From CAIOYC01 sp964243985 (GTDB lineage Bacteria; Pseudomonadota; Alphaproteobacteria; Caulobacterales; Caulobacteraceae): DNA of 9,775 bases. The notes below the pieces were generated by a model, which made no database searches, was not told where the DNA came from, and was given only the letters and a program-made list of their open reading frames with translations. Of this stretch, positions 1 to 6,342 are shown in pieces; positions within the stretch are counted from its first letter, which is position 1, and each line of letters begins with the position of its first letter. The stretch is from the NCBI GenBank assembly GCA_964243985.1, contig CAXTHJ010000089.1:1-9775 (forward strand), in the 5' to 3' direction. Position numbers and translations under genes: made by a program.

Positions 1-1259
1 TCTCCCTGCAGACGGTCTATGCGCGGGGCGGGCTCGACGCGCTCAATCAGGAACTGATCGAGCGGTCGGTGGGCGAGCGGCCGTTCCTCTATCTTCTCAT
101 GAAATCCGACGGCTCGCCCGTAACCGGCAACCTTGGCGCGACGCCGGTGACGCCCAAGACCGCGCCCGACGCCCGCACCAGCTTCCATGTGACCCAGACC
201 GACCCGGACGGCGCGGTGGTGCGCCACCACGGGCGAGGGCGCCAGATCAAGCTGCCGTCGGGCGAGCTCCTGTTCGTGGGGTCGGACATCAGCGACGCCC
301 AGTTCTTCGTGCTACGGATCGTGCAGGCGATCTGGGGCGCTGGGGTCCTAGTGGTGGTGCTCGGCCTCGCCGGCGGGATCGTGGTCAGCCGCAACGTCTC
401 CCGCGGCATGACGGGGCTGAACGAGGTGGTGAGCGCGGTGGCGGCCGGAGACCTCCACGCCCGCGCGCCGGTCAAGGGCGTGCGGGATGAATACGACGAA
501 CTGGCTGCCGGATTGAACGCCATGCTGGACCGGGTGGAGCGGCTGATGGGCTCCATGCGCCACGCCGGCGACGCCATAGCCCACGACCTCCGCTCGCCGC
601 TGACCCGGCTTCGGGCAAGGCTGGAGGTGGCGATGATCGAGGTGGAGGCCGGCAAGACCGATCCCACCGCCGCCTTGGCCCAGGCGTTGGACGACAGCGA
701 TCAGGTCTTGAAGACCTTCAACGCCGTCCTCGCCATCTCGCGCCTGCAGGCGGCGGGCCAGGCGCCGGACCCGGAGCTGTTCGACCCCTCGGATCTCGCA
801 CAAAGCGTTTCCGAACTCTACGAGCCTCTATGCGAGGAGAAGGGCGTGTCGTTCTCGTCGGAGCTTGGGCGGGGGTTGAAGGTCAAGGGCAACCGCGAGT
901 TCATGGCCCAGGCCCTGGCCAACCTCCTCGACAATGCAGTGAAATACACCCCGGAAGGCGGCGCGGTGATGCTGCGTACCCGCAGGCGTTCCTCCGGAGA
1001 GATCGAGTTCTCCGTCACCGACACCGGCCCCGGCGTGCCCGAGGCGGACCGCGAGCGGGTGATCCAACGCTTCGTCCGTCTTGAGCGCAGCCGCCACCAA
1101 TCCGGCGCCGGCCTCGGCCTCCCCCTCGTCACCGCCGTGGCGGAGGCGCACGGCGGGCGTCTGGAGCTCTCAGAAGGGCCCGGCAGCCTCAACGACGCAC
1201 AAGGCCAAGCCAGCGGCCCCGGCCTCCGCACCGCCCTGGTGTTCCCGGCGGCGGATTGA
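1..1259 (+). CDS. Sensor histidine kinase, 5'-truncated by the window edge
   Basis: This is the C-terminal part of a membrane-bound two-component sensor kinase. The reading frame is open from base 3 to the TGA at 1257-1259, so the true start lies upstream; the GTG at 69 is internal. In order, one sees the end of a periplasmic sensor region, a hydrophobic membrane helix (about 318-393, with GVLVVVLGLAGGIVV), a HAMP linker, and a HisKA dimerisation domain with H-box HDLRSPLTRLRARLE. The phosphoacceptor His codon is at 582-584. An HATPase domain follows: N-box NLLDNA at 921-938, G1 DTGPGVP from 1020, and GAGLGL at 1104-1121. All catalytic boxes look intact. Such kinases phosphorylate a response regulator, usually encoded next door; none is downstream, so it is probably left of the window. 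The stimulus cannot be deduced. The next gene is convergent, 45 bases away. Confidence 0.93.
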   Translation, partial: SLQTVYARGGLDALNQELIERSVGERPFLYLLMKSDGSPVTGNLGATPVTPKTAPDARTSFHVTQTDPDGAVVRHHGRGRQIKLPSGELLFVGSDISDAQFFVLRIVQAIWGAGVLVVVLGLAGGIVVSRNVSRGMTGLNEVVSAVAAGDLHARAPVKGVRDEYDELAAGLNAMLDRVERLMGSMRHAGDAIAHDLRSPLTRLRARLEVAMIEVEAGKTDPTAALAQALDDSDQVLKTFNAVLAISRLQAAGQAPDPELFDPSDLAQSVSELYEPLCEEKGVSFSSELGRGLKVKGNREFMAQALANLLDNAVKYTPEGGAVMLRTRRRSSGEIEFSVTDTGPGVPEADRERVIQRFVRLERSRHQSGAGLGLPLVTAVAEAHGGRLELSEGPGSLNDAQGQASGPGLRTALVFPAAD

Positions 1260-1304
1260 AGCCTTCTCGCCTGGGCACCTAAGGCAAGCTGGGCAAGAGA
1301 CGTT

Positions 1305-1661
1305 TCACCAGACGGTCAGCTGCATCCACTGGTTGATCTTGGTCACAGTCACCGCATGATCTCCGTCCTTGAAGATGTGCAGAGTGGCGGGCCCTTCTCC
1401 CTTCACCTTGCCGAAAAGGCAGTGGGCGTCGGGTGAAGGGATGCGGTCGTGAAAGGGACCGTGGGTGTCGATCACATAGGTGTTGACGAAACCGTACGTC
1501 CCGAAATTCAGCTCACTGGCGGGGGCGTGAAAGGTGCGGATATGGCACTTGGCGTAATAGACGGTCTTGGGATCGGCCACCACCCAGACGGGCAGGCTGG
1601 CCGGCACGGGCGTGTGGAGGGCGATCAGCAGCAAGGCGGGAATGATGACGGGCGCGATCAT
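1305..1661 (-). CDS. Small putative exported protein, unknown function (118 aa)
   Basis: I do not recognise this family. The N-terminus is a short hydrophobic stretch (IAPVIIPALLLIALHTPVPA) that could be a signal peptide, with possible cleavage near residues 21-22. It has no positive charge before the hydrophobic core, so an N-terminal anchor is an alternative. The rest mixes aromatic and polar residues and suggests a small beta-rich domain. Its only two cysteines (C39, C81) could form a disulphide if exported. Codons end mostly in G or C, as in neighbouring genes, which favours this frame over the overlapping plus-strand frame. The ATG at 1661 lacks a clear Shine-Dalgarno. It lies 36 bases after the stop of the upstream minus-strand gene, so the two may be co-transcribed. 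It converges on the kinase gene. Confidence 0.68.
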   Translation of the reverse strand: MIAPVIIPALLLIALHTPVPASLPVWVVADPKTVYYAKCHIRTFHAPASELNFGTYGFVNTYVIDTHGPFHDRIPSPDAHCLFGKVKGEGPATLHIFKDGDHAVTVTKINQWMQLTVW

Positions 1662-1697
1662 GCGGTCGTCGCCGTGACCCCGGTCAGCGCCGTTTTT

Positions 1698-2126
1698 TTA
1701 CAGTCCACACCCTCGGTAATCATCCACATACGTCTCCGCGATGCCTCGCTCCTTACGCGGGCCATCGCTGCGGGCTTCGGCAAGGTCGGCGGGGGTGTGG
1801 GCGAGTTTAAGTTCCAGCGCTTCATAGGCTTGGAGCGTGGCGCGGCATTGCGCCATCACTCGTCGGGCGACCGCGGGAATGGAGCCCCTTGCGCTTCGTA
1901 GCCCCCACGCGGCGGCGTGGAGGCAGTCGTCGTGGGCGAAGAGGGCGTTGACCAGCGCCGCCGCCTGCGGCGTAGCATCTCCGCCCTGGTTGCGCAGAAT
2001 TTCCACCGTCATTGGCGGGTGGGGCTCAGGCGGCTTGCAGGCCGGGCCGTCGGCGGCGGCGAAGGCCGAGGCGGGTAGGGTGAGCGCGAGAAGGGCCGCC
2101 AATGGTAAGGTGAGCCGAGGGTTCAT
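1698..2126 (-). CDS. Small secreted protein with four cysteines, unknown function (142 aa)
   Basis: The frame stays open to 2156, but the ATG at 2126 is the better start. It gives a classic signal peptide (MNPRL, a hydrophobic Leu/Ala core, then ASAFA before AADG), and a GGGAAGA Shine-Dalgarno-like stretch lies just upstream. The mature part (from about residue 24) is mostly helical in appearance and has four cysteines (C30, C68, C94, C140). This even number fits two disulphides in the periplasm. A polar, charged segment (about 105-127) precedes a C-terminus ending in RGCGL. No known domain was recognised and no catalytic motif is apparent. The gene follows the Gly/Tyr/Trp-rich gene and precedes another small exported protein, all on the minus strand. 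A hairpin lies between it and the gene upstream, so it may have its own promoter. Confidence 0.75.
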   Translation of the reverse strand: MNPRLTLPLAALLALTLPASAFAAADGPACKPPEPHPPMTVEILRNQGGDATPQAAALVNALFAHDDCLHAAAWGLRSARGSIPAVARRVMAQCRATLQAYEALELKLAHTPADLAEARSDGPRKERGIAETYVDDYRGCGL

Positions 2127-2179
2127 GCTGTCTTCCCATTCGGCCCATCCTGCCATCGCGCGGCCGCCGGCGGAAGGGC

Positions 2180-2206
2180 GCCAGGGTGTCCGGAAAACAC
2201 CCTGGC
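2180..2206 (-). terminator. Hairpin after the Gly/Tyr/Trp-rich gene, likely terminator
   Basis: Bases 2181-2189 (ccagggtgt) and 2197-2205 (acaccctgg) are perfect reverse complements around a 7-base loop. One more G-C pair at 2180/2206 gives a 10-bp stem. It begins 11 bases beyond the stop codon of the minus-strand gene ending at 2217. No U-run follows in the minus-strand direction (gcgcccttcc), so a simple intrinsic terminator is not certain. An mRNA 3'-end stabiliser is an alternative. Confidence 0.5.
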
Positions 2207-2216
2207 TCGTCTCAGC

Positions 2217-2579
2217 TTAGTAGCAGCGCGCGTCTCGGACGTAACGGCCGAGGGCAGGGGCCCAGCGCCAGTACCCTCGGCATCCGCCGTAGTAGCCATA
2301 GTAACCGGGTCCCGCATAGTAGCCTGGAGGCGCGCCATAGTAGGGATTGGCCAGGCTGGCGCCGATAGCGACCCCGAGCACCCCAGCGGCGAATACGCCC
2401 GGACGCGGTCCCCAACCTGGACCCCAGTAGCCGCCCCGCCAACCGTAGCCGCCGCGCCAGCCATAGCCTCCGCCGTGCCAACCGCCCCAGCCGCCGTGCC
2501 AGGGGTAGGCGTTGGCGGACGTTCCGGCGCCGGCCAGGGCGAGAAGGGCGGCGGCGGCGACCAAAGTCTTCTTCAACAT
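2217..2579 (-). CDS. Gly/Tyr/Trp-rich low-complexity exported protein (120 aa)
   Basis: The start is the ATG at 2579, preceded by a perfect GGAGG (2587-2591 on the minus strand) at 7-base spacing. The frame extends to 2681, but that extension runs through the palindromic leader and lacks such a site. Residues 1-24 form a signal peptide (MLKKTL, Ala/Leu core, ANA|Y). Residues 25-58 are repeats built on GGW and GYGWRG, probably outside the inner membrane. Residues 61-77 (GVFAAGVLGVAIGASLA) form a small-residue-rich hydrophobic segment like a glycine zipper. Residues 80-98 are Tyr/Gly-rich. The end (100-120) is basic and aromatic with two cysteines (C100, C119) and the text GYWRW...GRYVRD. This layout resembles widespread uncharacterised alphaproteobacterial envelope proteins. 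Function is unknown; an envelope or matrix role is inference. It is divergent from ptsP. Confidence 0.8.
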   Translation of the reverse strand: MLKKTLVAAAALLALAGAGTSANAYPWHGGWGGWHGGGYGWRGGYGWRGGYWGPGWGPRPGVFAAGVLGVAIGASLANPYYGAPPGYYAGPGYYGYYGGCRGYWRWAPALGRYVRDARCY

Positions 2580-2586
2580 GGGAAAC

Positions 2587-2591
2587 CCTCC
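2587..2591 (-). promoter_or_regulatory. Shine-Dalgarno GGAGG fixing the start at 2579
   Basis: On the minus strand GGAGG is followed by seven bases (GTTTCCC) and then the ATG at 2579. This perfect site places the start 34 codons inside the longest open frame and immediately before the signal peptide. Confidence 0.75.
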
Positions 2592-2605
2592 AATCTGCAT
2601 CTGCA

Positions 2606-2624
2606 AAGCGTCCCCAAGACGCTT
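2606..2624 (-). other. Leader hairpin upstream of the Gly/Tyr/Trp-rich gene
   Basis: Bases 2606-2612 (aagcgtc) and 2618-2624 (gacgctt) are perfect reverse complements around the loop cccaa. The hairpin sits 26 bases upstream of the start codon at 2579, before the Shine-Dalgarno. It could be an mRNA leader structure or an operator. No function can be assigned. Confidence 0.4.
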
Positions 2625-2643
2625 GATCGGAGCCTGCCAAACA

Positions 2644-2679
2644 GTCGATGAACCGTTCCTGAATGGTTCCAGGATCGAC
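2644..2679. promoter_or_regulatory. Long imperfect palindrome in the divergent region, possible operator
   Basis: The core is gaaccgttc (2650-2658), ct, then gaatggttc (2661-2669): 9 bp with one G/T mismatch that would be a G-U pair in RNA. It is enclosed by gtcgat (2644-2649) and atcgac (2674-2679), with four unpaired bases (cagg) on the right side. It lies about 65 bases upstream of the minus-strand start and 175 bases upstream of ptsP. A dimeric regulator site or a cruciform are both possible. Confidence 0.4.
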
Positions 2680-2766
2680 ACATTGAGGACATTTGTGGCG
2701 TGTCATTCGGGTTCGACGCGGTTTTGAGCGTTGTTGGCCAAGGTCGACGCGAAATCTGGCCCGCCC

Positions 2767-2782
2767 TTACGGAATTTCGTAA
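2767..2782. promoter_or_regulatory. 16-bp near-perfect AT-rich palindrome upstream of ptsP
   Basis: TTACGGAATTTCGTAA is symmetric apart from one base pair (G opposite T) and ends 72 bases before the ptsP start codon. A second small palindrome, GCCTA-AG-TAGGC (2787-2798), follows five bases later. Position and symmetry suggest a regulator site at the ptsP promoter. The regulator is unknown. Confidence 0.35.
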
Positions 2783-2811
2783 TCCGGCCTAAGTAGGCTC
2801 GCGTCCAAAGC

Positions 2812-2829
2812 GCGCGACATCTCTCGCGC
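2812..2829 (+). other. GC-rich hairpin in the ptsP leader
   Basis: gcgcga (2812-2817) and tcgcgc (2824-2829) pair perfectly around a 6-base loop, 25 bases upstream of the ptsP start codon and before its Shine-Dalgarno. Five Ts occur at 2841-2845 but are separated from the stem by 11 bases, so a leader terminator is a weak possibility. Confidence 0.3.
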
Positions 2830-2854
2830 CAGACGCGGCGTTTTTGGAGGGTGG

Positions 2855-5119
2855 ATGGCGCTGGATCGGGTGCTGGCCGTGCGGGGTCCGCGCAGTCTGC
2901 TTCGGCAGATTCGCGAGGCCATGGCCGGTGGCGGTCCCGCCCAGCAGCGCCTCGACATGGTGGTGCGGGTAATCGCCCAATCCATGGTGGCGGAGGTCTG
3001 CTCCATCTATCTGAGGCGTGCTTCTGGCGACATGGAGCTGTTCGCCACCGAGGGCCTCGATCCCGCCGCCGTCCACGTCACCCGCCTCCGCTCCGGCGAG
3101 GGGCTGGTGTCGGAGATCGTGCGGCTGGGGCGACCCTTGAACCTCACCGACGCACCTCTGCATCCCAAGTTCTCCTATCGGCCGGAAACGGGGGAAGACC
3201 CGTTTCACGCCTTCCTCGGCGTGCCGCTGCTGCGCGGTGGTCGGCCCATCGGCGCCCTGGTGGTGCAGAACCGAACGGCTCGCGTTTATGGCGAGGACGA
3301 GGTCGAGGACCTGCAGACCATCTCCATGGTGCTGGCCGAGATGGTGGCCTCGGGCGAGCTCGTTGGTCTCGCAGAGCTGGACGACATCGAGCTGGCCCCC
3401 CACCGGCCGGAGCGGCTGAAGGGGCAGCGTTTCGCCGATGGCCTCGCGTTTGGCGTCGCCGTGCTGCACGAGGCGCCCGTCGCCCCCGAGAAGCTCCTGG
3501 CCGACGATGCGGCGGTGGAGGAGACGCGGCTGCACGCGGCGCTGGAGGCGCTGCGACATCAGATCGACGAAATGCTGGAAGGCCACAGCCTGGTCGGCGT
3601 GCCGCGGGACGTTCTGGAAACCTACCGCATGTTCGCCAATGACCGGGGCTGGAACCGGGGGCTGGAGGAGGCGGTGCGCTCTGGCCTGACCGCTGAGGCG
3701 GCAGTGGAGCGCGTGCGCTCCGAACAGCGGGCGCGCCTCAGCCAGGCGCGCGATCCCTACATCCGCGAACGGCTGCACGATCTGGAGGACCTGGCCGACC
3801 GCCTGCTGCGCATCCTGGCGGGTGAGACCCCCGGCAAGCGCGTGCTGCCCGACGACGCCATCCTGATTGCTCGCAACCTCGGCCCGGCCGAACTTTTGGA
3901 ATACGACCGCACCAAGCTGCGGGGTTTGTTGCTGGAAGAGGGCTCTCAGGCCAGCCACGCCTCCATCGTCGCCAAGGCCCTGGGCATCCCCTGCGTCGGC
4001 CGCCTGCCGCGCCTGCGCGACCGCGTCTCCGAGGGTGATCCGGTAATCGTCGATGGGGAACAGGCGGAAGCCTTCCTGCGCCCCCGCGCGGACATGATCG
4101 ACAGCTATCGCGCCCGCGCCGACGTGCGCGCCCAGCGCCGCGCGGAATTCACCAAGCTGAAGGACACCCCGGCGATCACCCGCGACGGAGACCGCATCAA
4201 GCTCTTCATGAACGCTGGTCTCGCCGTCGATCTGGAGAACATGCCGGAGACGGGTGCGGAGGGCATCGGCCTGTTCCGCACCGAATTTCAGTTCATGGTG
4301 GCCGAGCAGATGCCCCGCCTGTCCGCCCAGACCGAGCTCTACGAGAAGGTTCTGGACGTGGCCGGCGGTAAGTCGGTGGTGTTCAGAACCCTAGATCTCG
4401 GCGGCGATAAGGTGGTGCCTTATCTGCAGGCCGACCGGGAGGAGAACCCGGCGCTGGGCTGGCGGGCGGTGCGCATGGGGTTGGATCGCCCGGCCCTGCT
4501 GAGGCTGCAACTTCGCGCCCTGATCGCCGCCGCCAAGGGGCGAGAGCTGCGGATCATGTTCCCTCTGGTCGCCACCGTGGAGGAGTTCCGCAGAGCCCGC
4601 GAATTTGTCGATCAGGAAGTGGCCTGGGCGAGGCGGCGCGGCCGCGCGGCGCCGGACCCGCTGCGCGTGGGGGCGATGATCGAGGCGCCCTCCCTCATCT
4701 GGCACCTGGACGCGCTCTTGCCCATGACGGATTTCGTCTCCGTCGGCACCAATGACCTGATGCAATATCTATTTGCGGCTGACCGGGGCAATCCGCGCGT
4801 CTCAGATCGATACGATCCCCTCTCGCCGCCCGCCTTGCGCGCGCTGAAGAGCATCTACGACGCCTGCGCCGACTCCGGCACGCCTGTGTCCGTGTGCGGA
4901 GAATTGGCGGGGCGGCCGTTGGAAGCCTTTGCCTTGATCGCGCTGGGATTTGAGCGCCTGTCCATGCCGCCGGCGGGCATCGGCCCGGTCAAGCGGATGA
5001 TCCTCTCCACCGACCGCGAGGCGGCGAAAAAAGGCGTGGCAGGGCTTTTGAAAGGCGCTGGCGGTTCGGTTCGAAACGAGATTGAAACACTGGCGCGTAA
5101 ATTAAATGTCGCACTTTAA
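2855..5119 (+). CDS. ptsP: Phosphoenolpyruvate-protein phosphotransferase PtsP (enzyme I Ntr)
   Basis: PtsP takes phosphate from phosphoenolpyruvate and passes it to the phosphocarrier NPr/HPr of the nitrogen-related PTS, in the cytoplasm. The 754-residue length is normal. An N-terminal GAF sensor domain (about 25-165) separates it from sugar-PTS enzyme I. It is followed by the PEP-utiliser N-domain (about 189-310) and the swivelling phosphohistidine domain with ASHASIVAKALGIPCVG, active-site His368. The C-terminal PEP-binding barrel carries GLFRTEF (Arg475), GTNDL (631-635) and the catalytic Cys681 in CGELAGRP. All key residues are present. The ATG at 2855 has a GGAGG at 2846-2850. In relatives the GAF domain senses glutamine, and in Caulobacter this phosphorelay influences SpoT and (p)ppGpp (known for the family, not shown here). 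The RodZ-like gene follows after an AT-rich 123-base gap. No NPr or EIIA gene is in view. Confidence 0.97.
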   Translation: MALDRVLAVRGPRSLLRQIREAMAGGGPAQQRLDMVVRVIAQSMVAEVCSIYLRRASGDMELFATEGLDPAAVHVTRLRSGEGLVSEIVRLGRPLNLTDAPLHPKFSYRPETGEDPFHAFLGVPLLRGGRPIGALVVQNRTARVYGEDEVEDLQTISMVLAEMVASGELVGLAELDDIELAPHRPERLKGQRFADGLAFGVAVLHEAPVAPEKLLADDAAVEETRLHAALEALRHQIDEMLEGHSLVGVPRDVLETYRMFANDRGWNRGLEEAVRSGLTAEAAVERVRSEQRARLSQARDPYIRERLHDLEDLADRLLRILAGETPGKRVLPDDAILIARNLGPAELLEYDRTKLRGLLLEEGSQASHASIVAKALGIPCVGRLPRLRDRVSEGDPVIVDGEQAEAFLRPRADMIDSYRARADVRAQRRAEFTKLKDTPAITRDGDRIKLFMNAGLAVDLENMPETGAEGIGLFRTEFQFMVAEQMPRLSAQTELYEKVLDVAGGKSVVFRTLDLGGDKVVPYLQADREENPALGWRAVRMGLDRPALLRLQLRALIAAAKGRELRIMFPLVATVEEFRRAREFVDQEVAWARRRGRAAPDPLRVGAMIEAPSLIWHLDALLPMTDFVSVGTNDLMQYLFAADRGNPRVSDRYDPLSPPALRALKSIYDACADSGTPVSVCGELAGRPLEAFALIALGFERLSMPPAGIGPVKRMILSTDREAAKKGVAGLLKGAGGSVRNEIETLARKLNVAL

Positions 5120-5157
5120 CGCGTTGTTTGATCTAAGTTTTGCTGGTATTCACGCTG

Positions 5158-5172
5158 TTAATGAAGTCTGAA
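5158..5172. promoter_or_regulatory. Possible CtrA-like box upstream of the RodZ-like gene
   Basis: TTAA, seven bases, then TGAA matches seven of eight positions of the alphaproteobacterial CtrA box (TTAA-N7-TTAA). It lies in the AT-rich gap between ptsP and the RodZ-like gene, 70 bases before the chosen start. Such near-matches arise by chance in AT-rich gaps, so this is only a lead. Confidence 0.2.
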
Positions 5173-5242
5173 CATCTTTACGGATGCGCTGACGCGGGCG
5201 GGGGCCCTTTTGGAACGTGATCGACTTGGGGCGGTTTTAGTC

Positions 5243-6229
5243 ATGGCGCCTTTAGATACAGGCTATGTGATGAACCTGCGGTTGGTGGATCCGCTGGGCG
5301 AGCGGGTCGGCCCGTCGCCGACGGACTATGAGAAGATTGGCGCCTATCTGCGCGCCGTCCGCGAGCACCGCCTGCTGTCGCTGAGCAAGCTCGCCGAGAC
5401 CACCCGCATCAGCAAGACCTATCTGCAAGCCATCGAGGAGGCGGATACGTCTGCCCTGCCGTCCCGTCCCTTCGCCATCGGCTATGTGCGCTCCTACGCT
5501 CAGGCCCTAGGCATAGACGGAGACGCCGCCGCCGCCCGCTTCAAGAAAGAAACACCGGATTTCTCCGAGCCGCTCCGCAATCCCATCGGCGTGAAGCACG
5601 AGACCCGCCGCCGCAATCCCCTGATCTTCGCCGTGATTGGCTTGGTGATCTCCGGCGTCGTGCTCTGGAACGTCACCCAGCATAGCATGTCCAGCGACGA
5701 GCGCACCGCGCCTCTGGTGGCCTTGTCCGGCGCGCAGGCGGCCGAGCCCAAGGCGCCCCAGGGCCCCATCTCCCTTGGCGCCGCCACCCCACCGCCCGCT
5801 GACCAGACCACGCCGGTAGCCTACGTCACTCCGGGGATGGACACCTCCGGCGCTCAGGGGCAGGGGACCACCAAGGCCGTAGCCGCCCCAGCGCCGGCGA
5901 CCGCGAGTCCCACCGGCTACGCCACCGCCGGCATCTTTGTGCCCAAGGGCGCGGTATACGGCGCGTCTGACACCACCCCCGCCGTGGTGCTACAAGCGCG
6001 CAAGGCCGCCGCCTTGATTGTGCGCGGCTCCGGCGGCGCGGTCTATTTTGCCCGCCAGCTGGCCCCCGGCGAAGCCTACCGCGCGCCCATTGGCGCCGGT
6101 CTCTCCGCCGACATCGCCGATCCCAACGCGTTCGACGTCTATGTCAACGGTCAGATCCAGACCGCGCCGGCGCAAGGCCAGACGGCGGTGGACAAGCTGG
6201 CCGTCAAGCCGGCGGCGAAAACGGCTTGA
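5243..6229 (+). CDS. RodZ-like helix-turn-helix membrane protein (328 aa)
   Basis: From the ATG at 5243, residues 32-91 form a Cro/CI-type helix-turn-helix (IGAYLRAVREHRLLSLSKLA, then ISKTYLQAIEEAD, ending FAIGYVRSYAQALGID), as in RodZ. A basic stretch (HETRRRN) precedes one membrane helix at about 126-144. A low-complexity Pro/Ala/Gly/Thr linker (145-247) leads to a periplasmic beta domain (about 248-319) resembling the RodZ C-terminal domain (DUF4115). RodZ links the MreB cytoskeleton to the cell-wall machinery; that role is inferred from architecture. The frame is open from a TTG at 5210. ATG 5243 follows a GGGGCGG stretch, and ATG 5270 is a third option; the helix-turn-helix is complete with any of them. 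The gene lies 123 bases after ptsP and may have its own promoter in that gap. Confidence 0.88.
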   Translation: MAPLDTGYVMNLRLVDPLGERVGPSPTDYEKIGAYLRAVREHRLLSLSKLAETTRISKTYLQAIEEADTSALPSRPFAIGYVRSYAQALGIDGDAAAARFKKETPDFSEPLRNPIGVKHETRRRNPLIFAVIGLVISGVVLWNVTQHSMSSDERTAPLVALSGAQAAEPKAPQGPISLGAATPPPADQTTPVAYVTPGMDTSGAQGQGTTKAVAAPAPATASPTGYATAGIFVPKGAVYGASDTTPAVVLQARKAAALIVRGSGGAVYFARQLAPGEAYRAPIGAGLSADIADPNAFDVYVNGQIQTAPAQGQTAVDKLAVKPAAKTA

Positions 6230-6265
6230 TCCACGCTTATACCGTGGCCGCCGTCGCGGGAATTT

Positions 6266-6294
6266 GCCAAGGTGACGCCAGCGTCAGCCTTGGC
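6266..6294 (+). terminator. Hairpin after the RodZ-like gene
   Basis: gccaagg (6266-6272) pairs with ccttggc (6288-6294), and tgacgc (6273-6278) with gcgtca (6281-6286). One bulged G (6287) interrupts the stem and the inner loop is tight. It starts 37 bases after the stop codon. No T-run follows, so Rho-independent termination is unproven. It may separate the RodZ-like gene from the 98-residue gene. Confidence 0.45.
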
Positions 6295-6342
6295 TGAACC
6301 TAGAACCTCTGATTAGGTGCGGCTCTTGATAAGGAGAAACCC

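Noticed and set aside
1261..1304. Possible bidirectional terminator between the kinase and the convergent gene
   Set aside because: Only a loose GCCTT/AAGGC pair with a 15-base loop is present, too weak to call.
1675..1699. TGACC-CC-GGTCA followed by seven Ts, possible plus-strand terminator
   Set aside because: The 5-bp stem has a 2-base loop and lies six bases from the T-run. It sits between two minus-strand genes, so a plus-strand terminator there has no gene to end.
1449..1901. Plus-strand open frame across two minus-strand genes
   Set aside because: It spans the boundary of two genes that have signal peptides and host-like codons, and its product shows no domain or export signal.
2212..2706. 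Arg-rich minus-strand frame overlapping the Gly/Tyr/Trp-rich gene
   Set aside because: It is an out-of-frame reading of the same repeats. The in-frame gene has a perfect Shine-Dalgarno and a signal peptide.
2789..3958. Long minus-strand open frame (389 codons) opposite the start of ptsP
   Set aside because: It lies antisense to a ptsP with all conserved motifs, is Gln/His-rich as expected of a GC-rich antisense frame, and matches no family I know.
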